A stretch of DNA of 64,000 bases, from contig JAKFAO010000001.1 of the NCBI GenBank assembly GCA_021527695.1, positions 2,232,001 through 2,296,000 of the forward strand, read 5' to 3'. Shown in pieces: positions 11,863-22,773 of the stretch. Source of the stretch: Naematelia aurantialba. Its lineage: Eukaryota; Basidiomycota; Tremellomycetes; Tremellales; Naemateliaceae. The translations under genes and the position numbers were made by a program. The notes under the pieces were generated by a model. The model saw nothing but the letters and a program-made list of their open reading frames with translations. It made no database searches and was not told the DNA's origin. Positions within the stretch are counted from its first letter, which is position 1. Each line of letters opens with the position of its first letter.

Positions 11863-14425
11863 CTACGAAGCATACATGACACATACTTCTCCCGCAACCA
11901 CCAGGCAGCCGACGAGCATCGTGAGCACCAGCGGCCCCGTGTTCCACTTTACAAACTCGCGCAGCGCGACCCTGCGCCCCTTTTGGCGCAGGATATCGCG
12001 CCAGAGCAGGCCTGCCAGGCTCGCTGAAAAGACAAACGAGTAGGCGCCGAAATTCGACCCCAGGGCCAAGGCAAACACCGCGCCGTACAGCGTTCGCTCC
12101 GACACCGCGCCTGTGCCTGTGCCGTCGGCATGCGGCTGCCACTGCCACTGCCACTGCTGCAGCACCCGCGAGAGGAGGACCGTGGCGCCGATGTTCGTGC
12201 CAAAGGCATTACAGCCCAGTACGCTGACGACGCCGATGAGCCAGATGGCGCCGGCCGTGCCGGACACGTCGATCCACGCGCCCCACCAGTGCGCAAAGAC
12301 GCGGATCCAGCCCGTGTACTGCAGCGCCGAGACGAGGACGAACATGCTGAATGCAAACGGCACGAGAGGGAGCGGCAGGCGCGTGATGATCAGCATCGGA
12401 GTAGGGAAGACACAGACAAGCGGCTGCAGGAGCGGCGGGAGCGACGCGAGTTCCGATTCTTCAGAAGCAGGACCGAGTGGCGCAGATCCAACGGTAGGCG
12501 AAGAAGCTGCGACCGCGCTCCTTGTTCAACGGTATCGGGACCTCGTTCACAGGTATCGAGGACGTCGAGCGCCGAGCAGGGAGAGCTTCGCGCCGCCAGT
12601 CCTGCGGGAAAGGCTTGATCCGTGGCTGTTTCGAATGGGACGGCAAAGCTTCACCGTCGAGCTTCGCATCCACGTCAGACCGGGCCGCGTCCGCCGTTTG
12701 ACACTCGTTAGCCTCCACGAGGGTGTTATCCCTGCTGCTACTGTCTCGCGTGGGCTCGACCTGCAATGGAGAGGATGCAGCTGCCGGCGCGTTCTCAGTC
12801 GCACCATCGACCCGTTTCCCCACCACCTCTGTGTCCTGGTTCTGATCCTGTTGCCTGTTGCTCTGCTTGCCCGCGTCACGCTCTCGTCGCCTGACGACCA
12901 CGTCACGCCAACAGTCTCTGACCAGCATGACGATTGCCGCCGGGGCAGTGACCGTCCACACGCCTTGTACGCCCTCTAGCTTGCTCCCCGCTGACAGGCC
13001 AACGAGAAGCACGATCGTGACCACGAACAGACTCGCACCAAACACGCCTCCCCAGGCATCTTTGAGTGCGCTTTTCGGATTCACCTTGGGCGCGTCGATA
13101 GTCGTTGGGATCCAGGTCGAGCCTCGAAACAGGCCCCAACGCAGTAGTGGATACAACACCACAACAGCCGCCACGGTAGGCAGAGCCATCCACGCCGAGT
13201 ATCGCAGGAAGCTCAGCCCAAACGCCGAGGTCAGAACGAGGTTTGTGGGGTTCGACGAGACCAGCAGGGCGGAGACGAGGTTCGATGCTTGGAAGTGCGC
13301 GAACAGGTAGGCGGTGGGCGGGTCGATGGCGGCGTGCGAGGTGAAGTAGGCGAGGAACGGCGTGGCCGACAGAATGAGCGGGTCGTTGCCAACGATCAGG
13401 CCGGTGAGGGCGAAAAAGACGTAGAAGGCTGTGTAGAGGGTGGATCCAGAGGTCGACGAGCGCGTGGCGACGAGGAAAGCCAGGTAGCGGAGCAGGCCAG
13501 TGCAGTCAAGTGAGAGCGAGATGTACGCCTGGTGTGGTCAGCGCTTGGTCAGCGGTTCAGTGCGAGAAACGGAGAGGTGGTGCCAGTGGCGACTGTCGAG
13601 TGGTGATAGTGGCGACAGCTCGTGTGGTGGCAGTAGAGGGAATAGAGTGGTAACAAAGGTGATACAGGTGATAGAGTCATAGTAAGAGGGACCAGTGGTA
13701 CAAGCGGAGAAGGGGAAGTGAAGGAACCGCAACGACTCACAAACGATACAAACAGCGTCAGGATATCATACGGCCTAACGCCTTCCGAACCCACAATCCC
13801 ATCCCTCACTACGGATCCCGGAATGCATGTCGACGCGAGCAAGAGCAGCACGCCAATGACCGGCACGGTGCGCAGGTCGAGCGGGAAGCACCACTGGGTG
13901 GGCGCTCTGTTCCCTTTGGTCTCTGCACTTTGAGACGGGTCTGGGCCCTCGCGCCGGGCTGGGCTCTGGGGTGGGGGTTGAGGCTGCTGCTCCCTATGCG
14001 CCGTTGGGTCCGATTCGCTAGGCGGACAAGGCTGCTGCGCCGTGTGAGGGGGTGGTTGCGGCTCGTCTGCCAGGGGCGATTGGTCTGGCGAGAGCGTGTG
14101 GGACTCGCCAAGGGCGACGGGTTTGCCTAGATGGCTGGGATGGCTGGGATGGCGAAGACGACAGTGGACGAGTATGGTCTGGCCAGGCCGAGAGATGAAA
14201 GCCGGGATGGGCACGTAGACGGGGTAGATGACCAGTGCGTCTGTACGATCAGCGCTGCGGCTTGCCTTCCTCCCGCGAGGCCCTCTCTCTCTCAGAGAAC
14301 CCACACTCGCTGTAGCCCTCCCCACACTCGCACACACACTCGGACTCACTGACGACGAAGAACACCACGAGCGTGACGATGCTCTTTGCGTTGATCGGGT
14401 GGTCCGAGCCCACGAGCTGGGCCAT
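11863..14425 (-). CDS. ArsB/NhaD-family membrane permease (arsenite/anion transporter-like)
   Basis: Multi-pass plasma-membrane-type transporter of the ion-transporter superfamily containing ArsB and NhaD. Start at 14425 gives MAQLVGSDHPINAKSIVTLV, a first membrane span. The next exon begins ALVIYPVYVPIPAF and carries a long Pro/Gln-rich hydrophilic insert (about 13930-14130) before RTVPVIGVLLLLASTCIPGS and RPYDILTLFVSF. Later spans include FYVFFALTGLIVGNDPLILS and ALLVSSNPTNLVLTSAF, where the NPTNLVL motif is typical. A second polar loop follows (12550-12880), then LPLPLVPFAFSMFVLV and CNAFGTNIGATVLL. The change of frame between 12550 and 12430 is solved by an intron of about 126 nt (GTGAAC to CTGCAG). 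Substrate is unknown. Fungal homologues are often labelled arsenical pump or Na+/H+ antiporter, which is only a family inference. Confidence 0.85.
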
Positions 14426-14526
14426 GGTTGGCCGCTGTGTGTGTGCACTGCCCGACTGCCTTGCGGATTCTGGCCGTCGGACTGGGCTGTCTGGATGTAA
14501 TGTGACCTATCAGGGTGTTGTCTTCT

Positions 14527-14641
14527 CGGTGTAGTGTGTTACCTGGACGTAGTGTGTTAACCGGCGTAGTGTGTTACCTGGCGTTGTGTGTTACCTGGCG
14601 TAGTGTGTTACCTGACGTAGTGTGTCACCTGGGCGTAGTTT
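14527..14641. repeat. Minisatellite, ~17-20-bp unit
   Basis: About six or seven degenerate copies of GCGTAGTGTGTTACCTG (with variants GGACGTAG and GACGTAG) lie just upstream of the permease start. It may sit in its 5' UTR or promoter. Confidence 0.85.
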
Positions 14642-15627
14642 GTGATGCGTGTATGTAGCGCACTGTGCGTCGCGAGTTGTAGTCGTATCGAGGCCGTAGT
14701 TTAGAAGACCGTGTGTAGCGAGGACCTTGATCGCAGGTCGTGGGTCAGTCGCCCCTCGTCGCCCTTGCCCCCTGCCGCAATGCACGCCGAGCCGACATCG
14801 TCCCACCAGGGCGGTGCACCGCCTTGACTTGATCGTCCTCTGACGGCCCGACTTTGAGTGATCGATAATCAGATCAATCAATCAAATCAGCTCAGTCCCT
14901 CAGTCTGATCAGTCTGAGCAGATAACTGCAACACTCTCGAATCGGGTGGCGACGAGTTACTACCACCGTCCACCTTGGATCTGGAGCAGCCGTGGCATAC
15001 AACAGCCGCCCAACTCGACGTCGACTCGCAGCAGTCCATGCAACGAACACGTAGCAGCACTCGCCGCTCCAGTCGAACCAGTCTTGCAGCTCCGCTCGTG
15101 CAGTTGCAGTTCAACCCACAGCTGTCGCTGTTCAACTCGAGACACACCACACGAGACAGATGTTTTCATCTCCACGCACTACGGACTACATTCCCACACG
15201 CAAACAAGATGAACAAGCGAGCAAGGCTCCCACCCCACTAGGAAGAGAGCAGAGCAAATACCGCAGCCGTACTGAGACGAAGAAAGCTAGACGAGACCGA
15301 GAACGCAAACGCAGACAAACGCACGCAGACCAAAGAGATCGAGAGGAAAAGACGGAGAGACGAGAGACTAGAAATGCCACGGGACCCGCTGATTGGAGAT
15401 AGAGAGACAGCTATTGACGGTTAAACGAAACTGTATGGGGGTATATATGTGATTGACCAGATGAGACGTTATGGATACCGTGTCCAGGAGACGGAAATTG
15501 GGGAGATGCGACCAGGCGACCAGGCGATGGCGATAACGAGCGATAGAACCCTGTAGATGGTAGATGACGATCACGCAGATAGGTGGAGGCAGACGTTGGT
15601 CGTCCGACGAGTGCTTTGACCTCAGGG
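14642..15627. other. Intergenic, permease promoter and LisH-gene 3' flank
   Basis: Nearly 1 kb without a gene I can support. The plus strand has an 80-codon open frame at 15160-15402, made almost only of Arg, Lys, Glu, Asp and Thr. It lacks any family resemblance and looks like low-complexity sequence. Confidence 0.5.
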
Positions 15628-18600
15628 TCAAGGGACCATGCCGACCTCGCCGTCGCCGTCGCCCTCGTCCATGCCGGCAAATGCCAGCCAGCTATCAAAG
15701 TTGACATCGTTGGCGAGGCTCGCAAAGTCGAAATCGCTGTCATTCAGCAAAGAGCCGCCAAACTCGGTCGACAGGTCGGTCGGAGCAAAAGATAGCGAGT
15801 TGCTTCCCGCCGATAATGGTTGGACCGACCCAGCCGCGGGTTGAGCAGCCTGCGTATCGGCACTTCCAGATGCAGAAGGGGCAGGCGCAGAGCCCGGGTT
15901 CGGCGTCGTACTGGATCCAGACTGTCCCGAGGGCGGTGAAGGCGTGAGCCGGGTGGCGTTCGAGGCCGGGTCGGCAGGAGGGACCGGGACGAGCGTGTTG
16001 CTGGGTGAAGGGAGCACAGATTTTGGCGTCGCAGCCTCGCGCTGACGTCGTCAGTACAGTAGCGACAATGGCGTTGTTGGGGCAGATTGAAGAACACCAG
16101 GTGGGGGGAATGGCAGCTAGAAGGACGCAGATACAAGGAAGCAGGTAGGAGGACGCAAATACAAGGAACGGCAGCTAGAACGACGCAGATACAAGGACAC
16201 AGATAGGAGACGAAAACTCACCAACTCATCCTTGGCCGTCATCTTCGGAGTCGGCACCTTGCCCGGCTTGGGCGTGCTGATGCGCTGCATGCTCGAAGCA
16301 GGACTCTGCGGGGGCAACATGGCACCGCCCTTGCTCTGCGCACGCTGCATCGCCTGCGCGGCCGTCGGGTTGCGCGGACTGGCCGATACCTGCGGTGGCG
16401 GGTTGGCAGGCGAGACGGCGTCACTGGGCATCTGCGGCGTGTGAGGCGTGAACGCCTGGCCGTTGGCGCCTGCCAGCTGCATGGCGCGTATCGACTGGTC
16501 GGCGTGCATCTTCTTTTCGTACGCTGTCCGCGCGTCGAGATCCTGCTGCCGACGGAGAGCTTGCAGCTGGAGAGGTCAGCTTTGTATGAAGAAATTGCAG
16601 CGCAGCGTAGTAACTCTCTGTCTCAACTCGCCTCCTCGTCAATCATCTTATCGAGGTCGGAGCCGACAGCCACCTATTCGACTTCAAAATGAAACACAGA
16701 CAGACCAAGACAGCAGAGACAAACGCCAACAGACACCAAAGACCAAAGACACCCAACGAACAGAGCCCAAAAGCAAACAGGCCAAAACTCACCTGCTCAT
16801 TCCCTTGCATCTGCATCGCCGCCATCTGCTGCTGCTGCATCTGATGCTGTTGTTGCTGCTGCATCTGCGCCTGTGCCTGCGCCTGCTGCTGTTGCTGCTG
16901 CTGATGTTGCATCTGTTGCTGGGCCTGCTGCTGCTGCATCTGTGCTTGCGCCTGCGCCTGTGCTTGCGCTTGCTGCTGAGCCTGCTGCTGCTGCTGCTGT
17001 TGTTGTTGCTGGCCCTGCGGATGAACGAATTGCATCCCTTGGCCTGGGAATGGCGAGGGTGCCGACGATCCAGAGTTCCGGCGCATGCGTTTCCGGTCAG
17101 GTGGAGATTGGCCCTGCATTGGATCGAAACCCGCGTTGCCATTCGGCCTACCGCCGCCATCAGCACCACTACCAACATCTTCACCCCTATCTCGGCTGCA
17201 GCGGGCGCTGAGTGACCGGGGTCGGAGATTCAGACTCACCGTTGCATGCCTCCATGTGAGCTCATTGGGCGCCCTTGACCCTGGTTCTGCTGCTGCTGCT
17301 GCTGAGCCTGGGCCTGAGCCTGAGCTTGCGCCTGAGCTTGAGCCTGAGCCTGGGCTTGGGCCTGAGCCTGCGCCTGCGCCTGATGCTGCTGCTGCTGTTG
17401 GGCCTGTTGTTGTTGAGCCTGCTGCTGTTGAACCGCCTGGTGCTGCTGGGCCTGCATCTGAGCAGCCTGCGCAAGCATCTGGTGATGATGCGCAAACACC
17501 TGCTGGGCGTGGGCCGGGCTGGGACCTTGTGCGACTCCGCCGTTCGCTGCAAGCTGCATCGCGCGCCGTTGAGAGTCTTGCATCCCCATCCGGTATCGCG
17601 CAATCAGCCGTTGCTGCAGGAGCTCGTCAGCTACGACGCACGGGTGGACAGCCGACTCGCGACGTGGTAGCACGGGTGGACAGGCGGCTCGCGACGCGGT
17701 AGAGTGGGGACTGGGACAAAGGAAGACTGTGCTCGCCACGTACCTTTTCATCCTCTGAGAAATTGTTGCCATCTCGCCCGCCGAGCCCCAACGACTGCGC
17801 TGACTGATGCAACACGGCCGACTGATGCATATTGAGCGGCCCGAGCCCTAGACTCGAGTACATCTGATTCGCCGCTGCAGCCTGTTGCGCCGCCTGCTGC
17901 ATCTGCTGCTGCTGCTGTTGCTGTTGTTGCTGATGCTGCTGTTGCTGATGCTGGTGCTGGAGCGCTTGTAATTGCTGTTGCTGGGGCGGCTGATGAGGCG
18001 GTGGAGGCTGAGGATGACCTTGACCTGCCATTTGCTGGTGCGCGTGAGCTTGGGCTTGTGCTTGTGCTTGCGCTTGAGCCTGAGCCTGAGCCTGAGCCTG
18101 CGCTTGGGCTTGAGCCTGCGCTTGAGCCTGGGCCTGCGCTTGTGCTTGGGCTTGGGCTTGAGCCTGGGCCTGAGCCTGAGCCTGAGCCTGAGCCTCAGCG
18201 AGCGATTGCTGAGCCCGCGCTTGCATGGCCTGTGCCGCCTGAGCCTGAGCAGCAAGCATATGCTGCTGCTGCGGCGTCATGGGCGGTTGTCCGACCGGAC
18301 TTGGAGCAGTAGATTGCGCCATGTACGGCCCAGGCGGCTGCTGCTGCGGCGTCGCGGACCGGAGCATCGGATTCACATTCGGGTTTGGCTGTCCCGGCCC
18401 ACCCCCACCGCCCGGCTGTTGCGATGGCGCTTGCGGCATGCCGTTCATCGTCGGTGGAGCTTGGCGCATGTTCTTGGCGTGTGGCGAAGGCATGACAGAC
18501 GGGTGCGGCTGATGCATCAGATGTGGTGATGGCTGCAGGGGAGAGTGGCTCGGCCCAGCCTGCGAATTGGGAGCCTGCAGGCCCATATGTTGTGGTGGGC

Positions 18601-20248
18601 CGGGCTGCGATGGTTGTGTGCCGGGCTGAGGCGGTTGTGCATACATCGGGTGCCCAGGACCAGGTTGCGGCGGCCGCTGTGATGGACTCCCAACGCCGAC
18701 TCCTACGCCTACCCCCACGCCGGGCTGCGCGAATCGTTGCGCGGCGGCCTGTTGCTGCTGCATGAGTGCGTGTTGAGCAGCCGCTTGTTGCGCATGTACT
18801 TGTTGCTGCTGCATCTGCTGCTGCATCATCTGTGCCTGGGCCGGTGTCATCCCGTTCGCCTGAGCCTGCGCCTGTGCTTGAGCCGCCGCTTGAGCCTGTG
18901 CTGCCGCTTGAGCCTGGGCTTGAGCTTGGGCAGCTGCCGGACGGTAATTGAGGATCTGTTGCGCGGGGACCCCCTGCGCTTGGCCAATCTGCTGCTGAAA
19001 CGGTGGTGGGGCGCTAGCTGGTTGATATGTGCCAGAAAGGGACAGCTGGTTCCGACTGATCGACTTGAGCCGATTCATTGTCTGCGGATATCAGCATCAC
19101 CACGCCCAGTCTTGAAAAATACGGACGTCTGCGTAAAGTGCTGGACTGAGAGCACCTTGTCCGCCCTTGCCCTGTGTAAACACATCCCAAAACACACACC
19201 ACCACCTGGAAGTGAATGATCAGTACAAGGTGGCGAACGGCAACCTCGGCACTTACTCGTGCAGCAGGCCGTCTTGTTGGACCTGGATCGGCGCTCTTTG
19301 ATCGCCTAACCCAGCTTCTGCGCAAAACTGTGCTGCCGAGCCCGGACAGTTATGCTTGAGCATGTAATCGAGGATATACAGTTTCAGCCTCCCTTTGTCA
19401 GCTCTATGCCCAGGGACGAGCGGAGTAGCAAATACTCACAGCCCTTCTGTGTCTGACCGCTGGCTCCCACTTGCTACCCTGTTCATGTCAAACGCGTCAT
19501 GCTGCGCCATGGGTCCCGCTGCAAGGCCGTTGACGCCTGGTTGAGGTTGAGGCTGTTGGCCTTGTGGCCCAGCAGCCATGGGATGTTGCTGCGCTGCCTG
19601 CTGCTGTTGCACCTGGAACCCCTGTGGCCGGACGGGTACAGGTCCCTGGCCGGGATGGGGTGGTGGTTGTCGCATTTGAGCAGGACTGAGTCCAGGCCCG
19701 GGATGCTGTGGAGGCCCTGCGCCTGGTGGTTGTTGCGGCGTGGACATGCCTGGTCCCGGAGGCTGTGGAGCATGGGGGTAGTGTTGCGGATGGATAGCGC
19801 CGGGGCCGCTGACGGGGAAGCCTTGATGTGACAAGTGAGGGCTGGGACCTGGATGATGTGGGGAAGGAGGAATGACGCCGCGCTGCTGCTGTTGCTGTTG
19901 CTGCTGTTGTGCTTGCTGCTGCTGCTGTTGCGCTTGTTGTGCCTGCTGCTGTTGCTGCTGCTGGGCGGCGATCTGCTGTTGCTGTTGCATCTGAATCTGT
20001 CGCTGCTGCGCCTGGAGTGCCTGTGCCTGTGCAGAAGACATGGGCAGGCCATTCAAGCCTGTCTGCGGCGGTCGACCTGGCGCATTCTGCACGACGGCGC
20101 CGTAAGGATTCGGGTAGCCCTGCATCTGCAGGGGCATGCCCGAGGGGCCAGGCTGATTTTGCATGTACAGGTGCTGCTGGGGTGGAGCGGGCGAGTGGGG
20201 GCGAGCAAGTGATGCAGTGTTCGGCATGGGAGGATGGGGTACAGCCAT
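15628..20248 (-). CDS. LisH-domain transcriptional regulator, Flo8/Som1/SSDP-like, extremely Gln/Ala-rich
   Basis: Probable nuclear regulator of filamentation or adhesion genes, by analogy with Flo8, Som1 and Adn-type proteins. Exon 1 (20248 to about 19436) is Pro/Gln-rich. The next exons give a clear LisH motif, [20 protein letters not shown], followed by [14 protein letters not shown], the WW-x-FW block typical of SSDP/Flo8 proteins. [11 protein letters not shown] comes next. Four tracts of alternating Gln and Ala or pure Gln follow, separated by conserved-looking islands ([58 protein letters not shown]). The C terminus is acidic and aromatic ([20 protein letters not shown]), like an activation domain. 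About eight introns; roughly 1,300 residues. The LisH block is secure. The biological role and some splice sites are inferred. Confidence 0.88.
16801..18950. repeat. Coding Gln/Ala trinucleotide and hexanucleotide repeats
   Basis: On the plus strand the hexamer GCCTGA/GCTTGA/GCCTGG and CTGCTG triplets recur in blocks at about 16815-17015, 17285-17460, 17880-18245 and 18760-18935. Read on the minus strand they encode (QA)n and Qn within the LisH regulator. Codons alternate between CAG and CAA and among GCT, GCC and GCG, so selection at protein level is more likely than simple slippage. Confidence 0.9.
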
Positions 20249-20284
20249 GGTCTATGTCAGACAGGTCAGCTTCGGGGAGCTGGG

Positions 20285-20361
20285 GAGAGAGCGGCGCCGG
20301 AGAGGGAGCGGGGCCGGAGAGGGAGCGGGGCCGGAGAGGGAGCGGGGCCGGAGAGGGAGAT
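20285..20361. repeat. 17-bp tandem repeat (GGAGAGGGAGCGGGGCC)
   Basis: About four copies, nearly perfect after the first, start some 40 bp upstream of the LisH-regulator ATG. On that gene's strand it reads as a CT-rich, GC-rich leader element. Confidence 0.9.
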
Positions 20362-21430
20362 CGGGGCAAACGGGGGTGGTGGAGAGAGGGAGAAGGGAGA
20401 AGGAGAAGGAAGAAGGGAGGGGGAGAGAAGAGAGGGGCGAAAGAGAGGGGCGAGAAGAGAGGGCGGAAGACTAACGGGTCACCAGGCGATCAACCGCGCC
20501 TCGCCGGATCACGAAACGATAGCTGGCGGAAGGTTGACAGTGCGACGGTGTCGTCGATGGAGGGCGAAGCACCGAGAGTAAGAGTTACAGTTTGAGTGAA
20601 TCGGGTCCGACAAGCGTCGACAGAGGAGGGGCGATAAGCAATTCGAAAATCGTGCAGGGCAGATATGGATGTTCTGCCCGGGCTGATTCGAACGGCGCAG
20701 GGGAGGGGGGAGAAAGGTAGCAAGGTGGGAGCGGAAGGGTGGAAGGGAAGGAGGAAGGATGCAGTGGGATCAGTCACTTTCGCCTGGCGACCTGCCTCTC
20801 TCGACTCGATAACGCGTTGCGCTGCCAGTTGGAGTTTGAATGGGTGCAGGGCGCGACGGTCGCTGTGGATCTATCTCGCGCGACACGTCGGGGACTCGGG
20901 CGTTGGCGCGCGGCGCTCGCGAGCAAAGTGATAGTAGGGCAGGCGGACTCTTTGAGCGCGGGGCAGCGCGTCAGAGGCCGCGAGAGGGTGATGCTGGTGC
21001 ACGGAACGGGACGGGCAGAGGAGCGTTTTTTCTGGAGCCTGGAGATCAAGGGACGTGCGCGCTCGAGGTGGTGCAGTGTGAGCACGGTCGCAAAACTGGG
21101 TAAAAGCGTGTCGAGCAATTACAAGCAAGGGGAGTTGGAGATGGCTGCCGCTCTGTCCGTGTCCTGCGAAGCTTGCCCTATCGTCAAAGGAAGGGGCTGG
21201 CAGAATGAGTGTCCGCGCGAGCGGAGTAGTGCAGTTGACTGTGGCCGGCACCCGAGCTCAAGATGGCGCACAGACGGGGGACACGGGCGTTGGATCGTCG
21301 AGAGCGGGCGTGGGCGTGATGCGTGAAGCGTAAAGTGTCAAGTATCGACGAACGGAGACCGTGACGGATGAACCGTGAGTGAACTGGTTCGTGGGACCGT
21401 CGAGCACACCCGCACAGTCGACAGTCGACA

Positions 21431-21472
21431 GGCGACGGGCGACGGGCGACGGGCGACGGGCGACGGGCGACC
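21431..21472. repeat. Heptamer repeat (GACGGGC)n
   Basis: Five to six perfect 7-bp units in the upstream region of the LisH regulator, flanked by GTCGACAGTCGACAG-type short repeats. Confidence 0.9.
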
Positions 21473-22773
21473 GTGACTGGGTGCCCGAGTCGCAGACGAC
21501 CCTCGAAGCGTGGATGATCAGCGGTGTGAATGGTGGATTCCGGCGAGATGTCTCGACGGGAAATCGGACGTGTCTGGGGGAACCAGCCGCGCCCCGCCTG
21601 CCAACCCAGAATGACACGGCGTATCTCTGCTGCCCACCCACTGCACGCAGCACACGCAGCTGCAGCTGGCACTCGCCCCGCCTGCCTGGTCGTGCTCGAC
21701 CCCTCGCGTCTGCGTCTGGTGCACCTCGCGTCGGGCGATTCCGCCTCGTCGACCAACGACCAACAACCTCCCAGCAGCTTTCCCTCGGGCCCTGATTTGA
21801 GTTCGGTCAACCGCGATGGCGACGGCGATGGCGACGGTCCACAGTCGACAGACGGCAGTCGGCAGTCGACGTCGAGTCCCGGTGGTGCGAGAGGATGCGC
21901 GCTGTCGCTCCTGTGATGATTTGTATTTTGTCTGGATCGCCGAGGAGATAATGCCACGGAAGATACAGGGGGAGAAGGAGGATAGTCTACCCAAATGCAG
22001 GGCCTCGTGACGATCTGTCTTTGCTGTTGTCTCTCTCTCTCTGTCGGTGCTGCAGCTGTTCACACTGCCGCGTGCTCGCTCGCTCCCAGACCAGAACGAC
22101 AGTACGAGCAAGCACAGACCTGAACCCCCACGATGGAAATGAGCTACGACGAGAGCTACGATGCACCTCGTCCTAAACTCACTTGTGGCTGCAAGGAGGA
22201 ATATTACTCAGGGTCCTCTCCACGCTCGTCTAAAGGTTATTCCGCGGCAACAGCGAAAAGAAAAGAAAAAAAACACTCCTGGCAAAAAAAGCTTGCTCCC
22301 AATAGCGCCATTCCTACAGAGTGGCAGCCCCAAGTCACTTCCTCTACACGAGTGTACATGGTGCATCTCTGCCTCTACATCCTATGCAATCCATTCATCC
22401 CCTCCAATGCACCCCCCCTCGACCAAAACAATCACACCACCCAGCCGTGCCGGAAGCAGATGTGCGAAAAGGGAGGGTCCGGATAAGATGAGAGGGCAGA
22501 TCACAAACCCCCCCTGTTGCCTTGGCAGCCAATTACCGAATGCGGTAAAATTCCGGCGAAGCGGCACCGACTAGGGCCGAAACGTGGCACCCTAGCCGAG
22601 ACCGGCGAGGTAGCCATGGCACTGTGGCAGGGGGTGTATAGGGGACACAACTGGCATGGGTGTGGGAGATGCATCGCAGGTACTCTTGTCCGACAGCGAT
22701 GGCTATCCTCTTCCCCAACCTACGTGACGGAGTCCCCGGGTAGTCGGCCTGGCGTGAGGGTAGCGTGGCGCGG

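Larger units (their letters stand above)
20249..22773. other. Long intergenic region upstream of the LisH regulator
   Basis: About 2.5 kb between the LisH gene start and the MIP1 stop, by far the largest gap in the window. Several open frames exist on the minus strand (for example 21184-21957), but they are Arg/Ser/Pro-rich without domains and overlap one another. The plus strand is purine-rich for about 500 bp next to the gene, so the gene's own strand is CT-rich, common in fungal promoters and leaders. Small tandem repeats (listed separately) and A-runs near 22258-22292 are also present. It probably serves as a long promoter/5' leader. Confidence 0.55.

Noticed and set aside
11621..14641. 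CRISPR-like arrays
   Set aside because: The repeats are contiguous degenerate minisatellites without unique spacers, in a eukaryotic genome.
15160..15402. 80-codon Arg/Lys/Glu-rich plus-strand frame
   Set aside because: Low-complexity composition from purine-rich DNA, with no supporting context.
16448..17215. Plus-strand frames with long Leu runs that look like membrane proteins
   Set aside because: They are the complement of the CAG/GCN repeats of the LisH regulator; poly-Leu is an artefact of CTG reading.
21184..21957. 257-codon minus-strand frame upstream of the LisH regulator
   Set aside because: Arg/Ser/Pro-rich, no domain, overlaps other frames equally long, and crosses a simple heptamer repeat.
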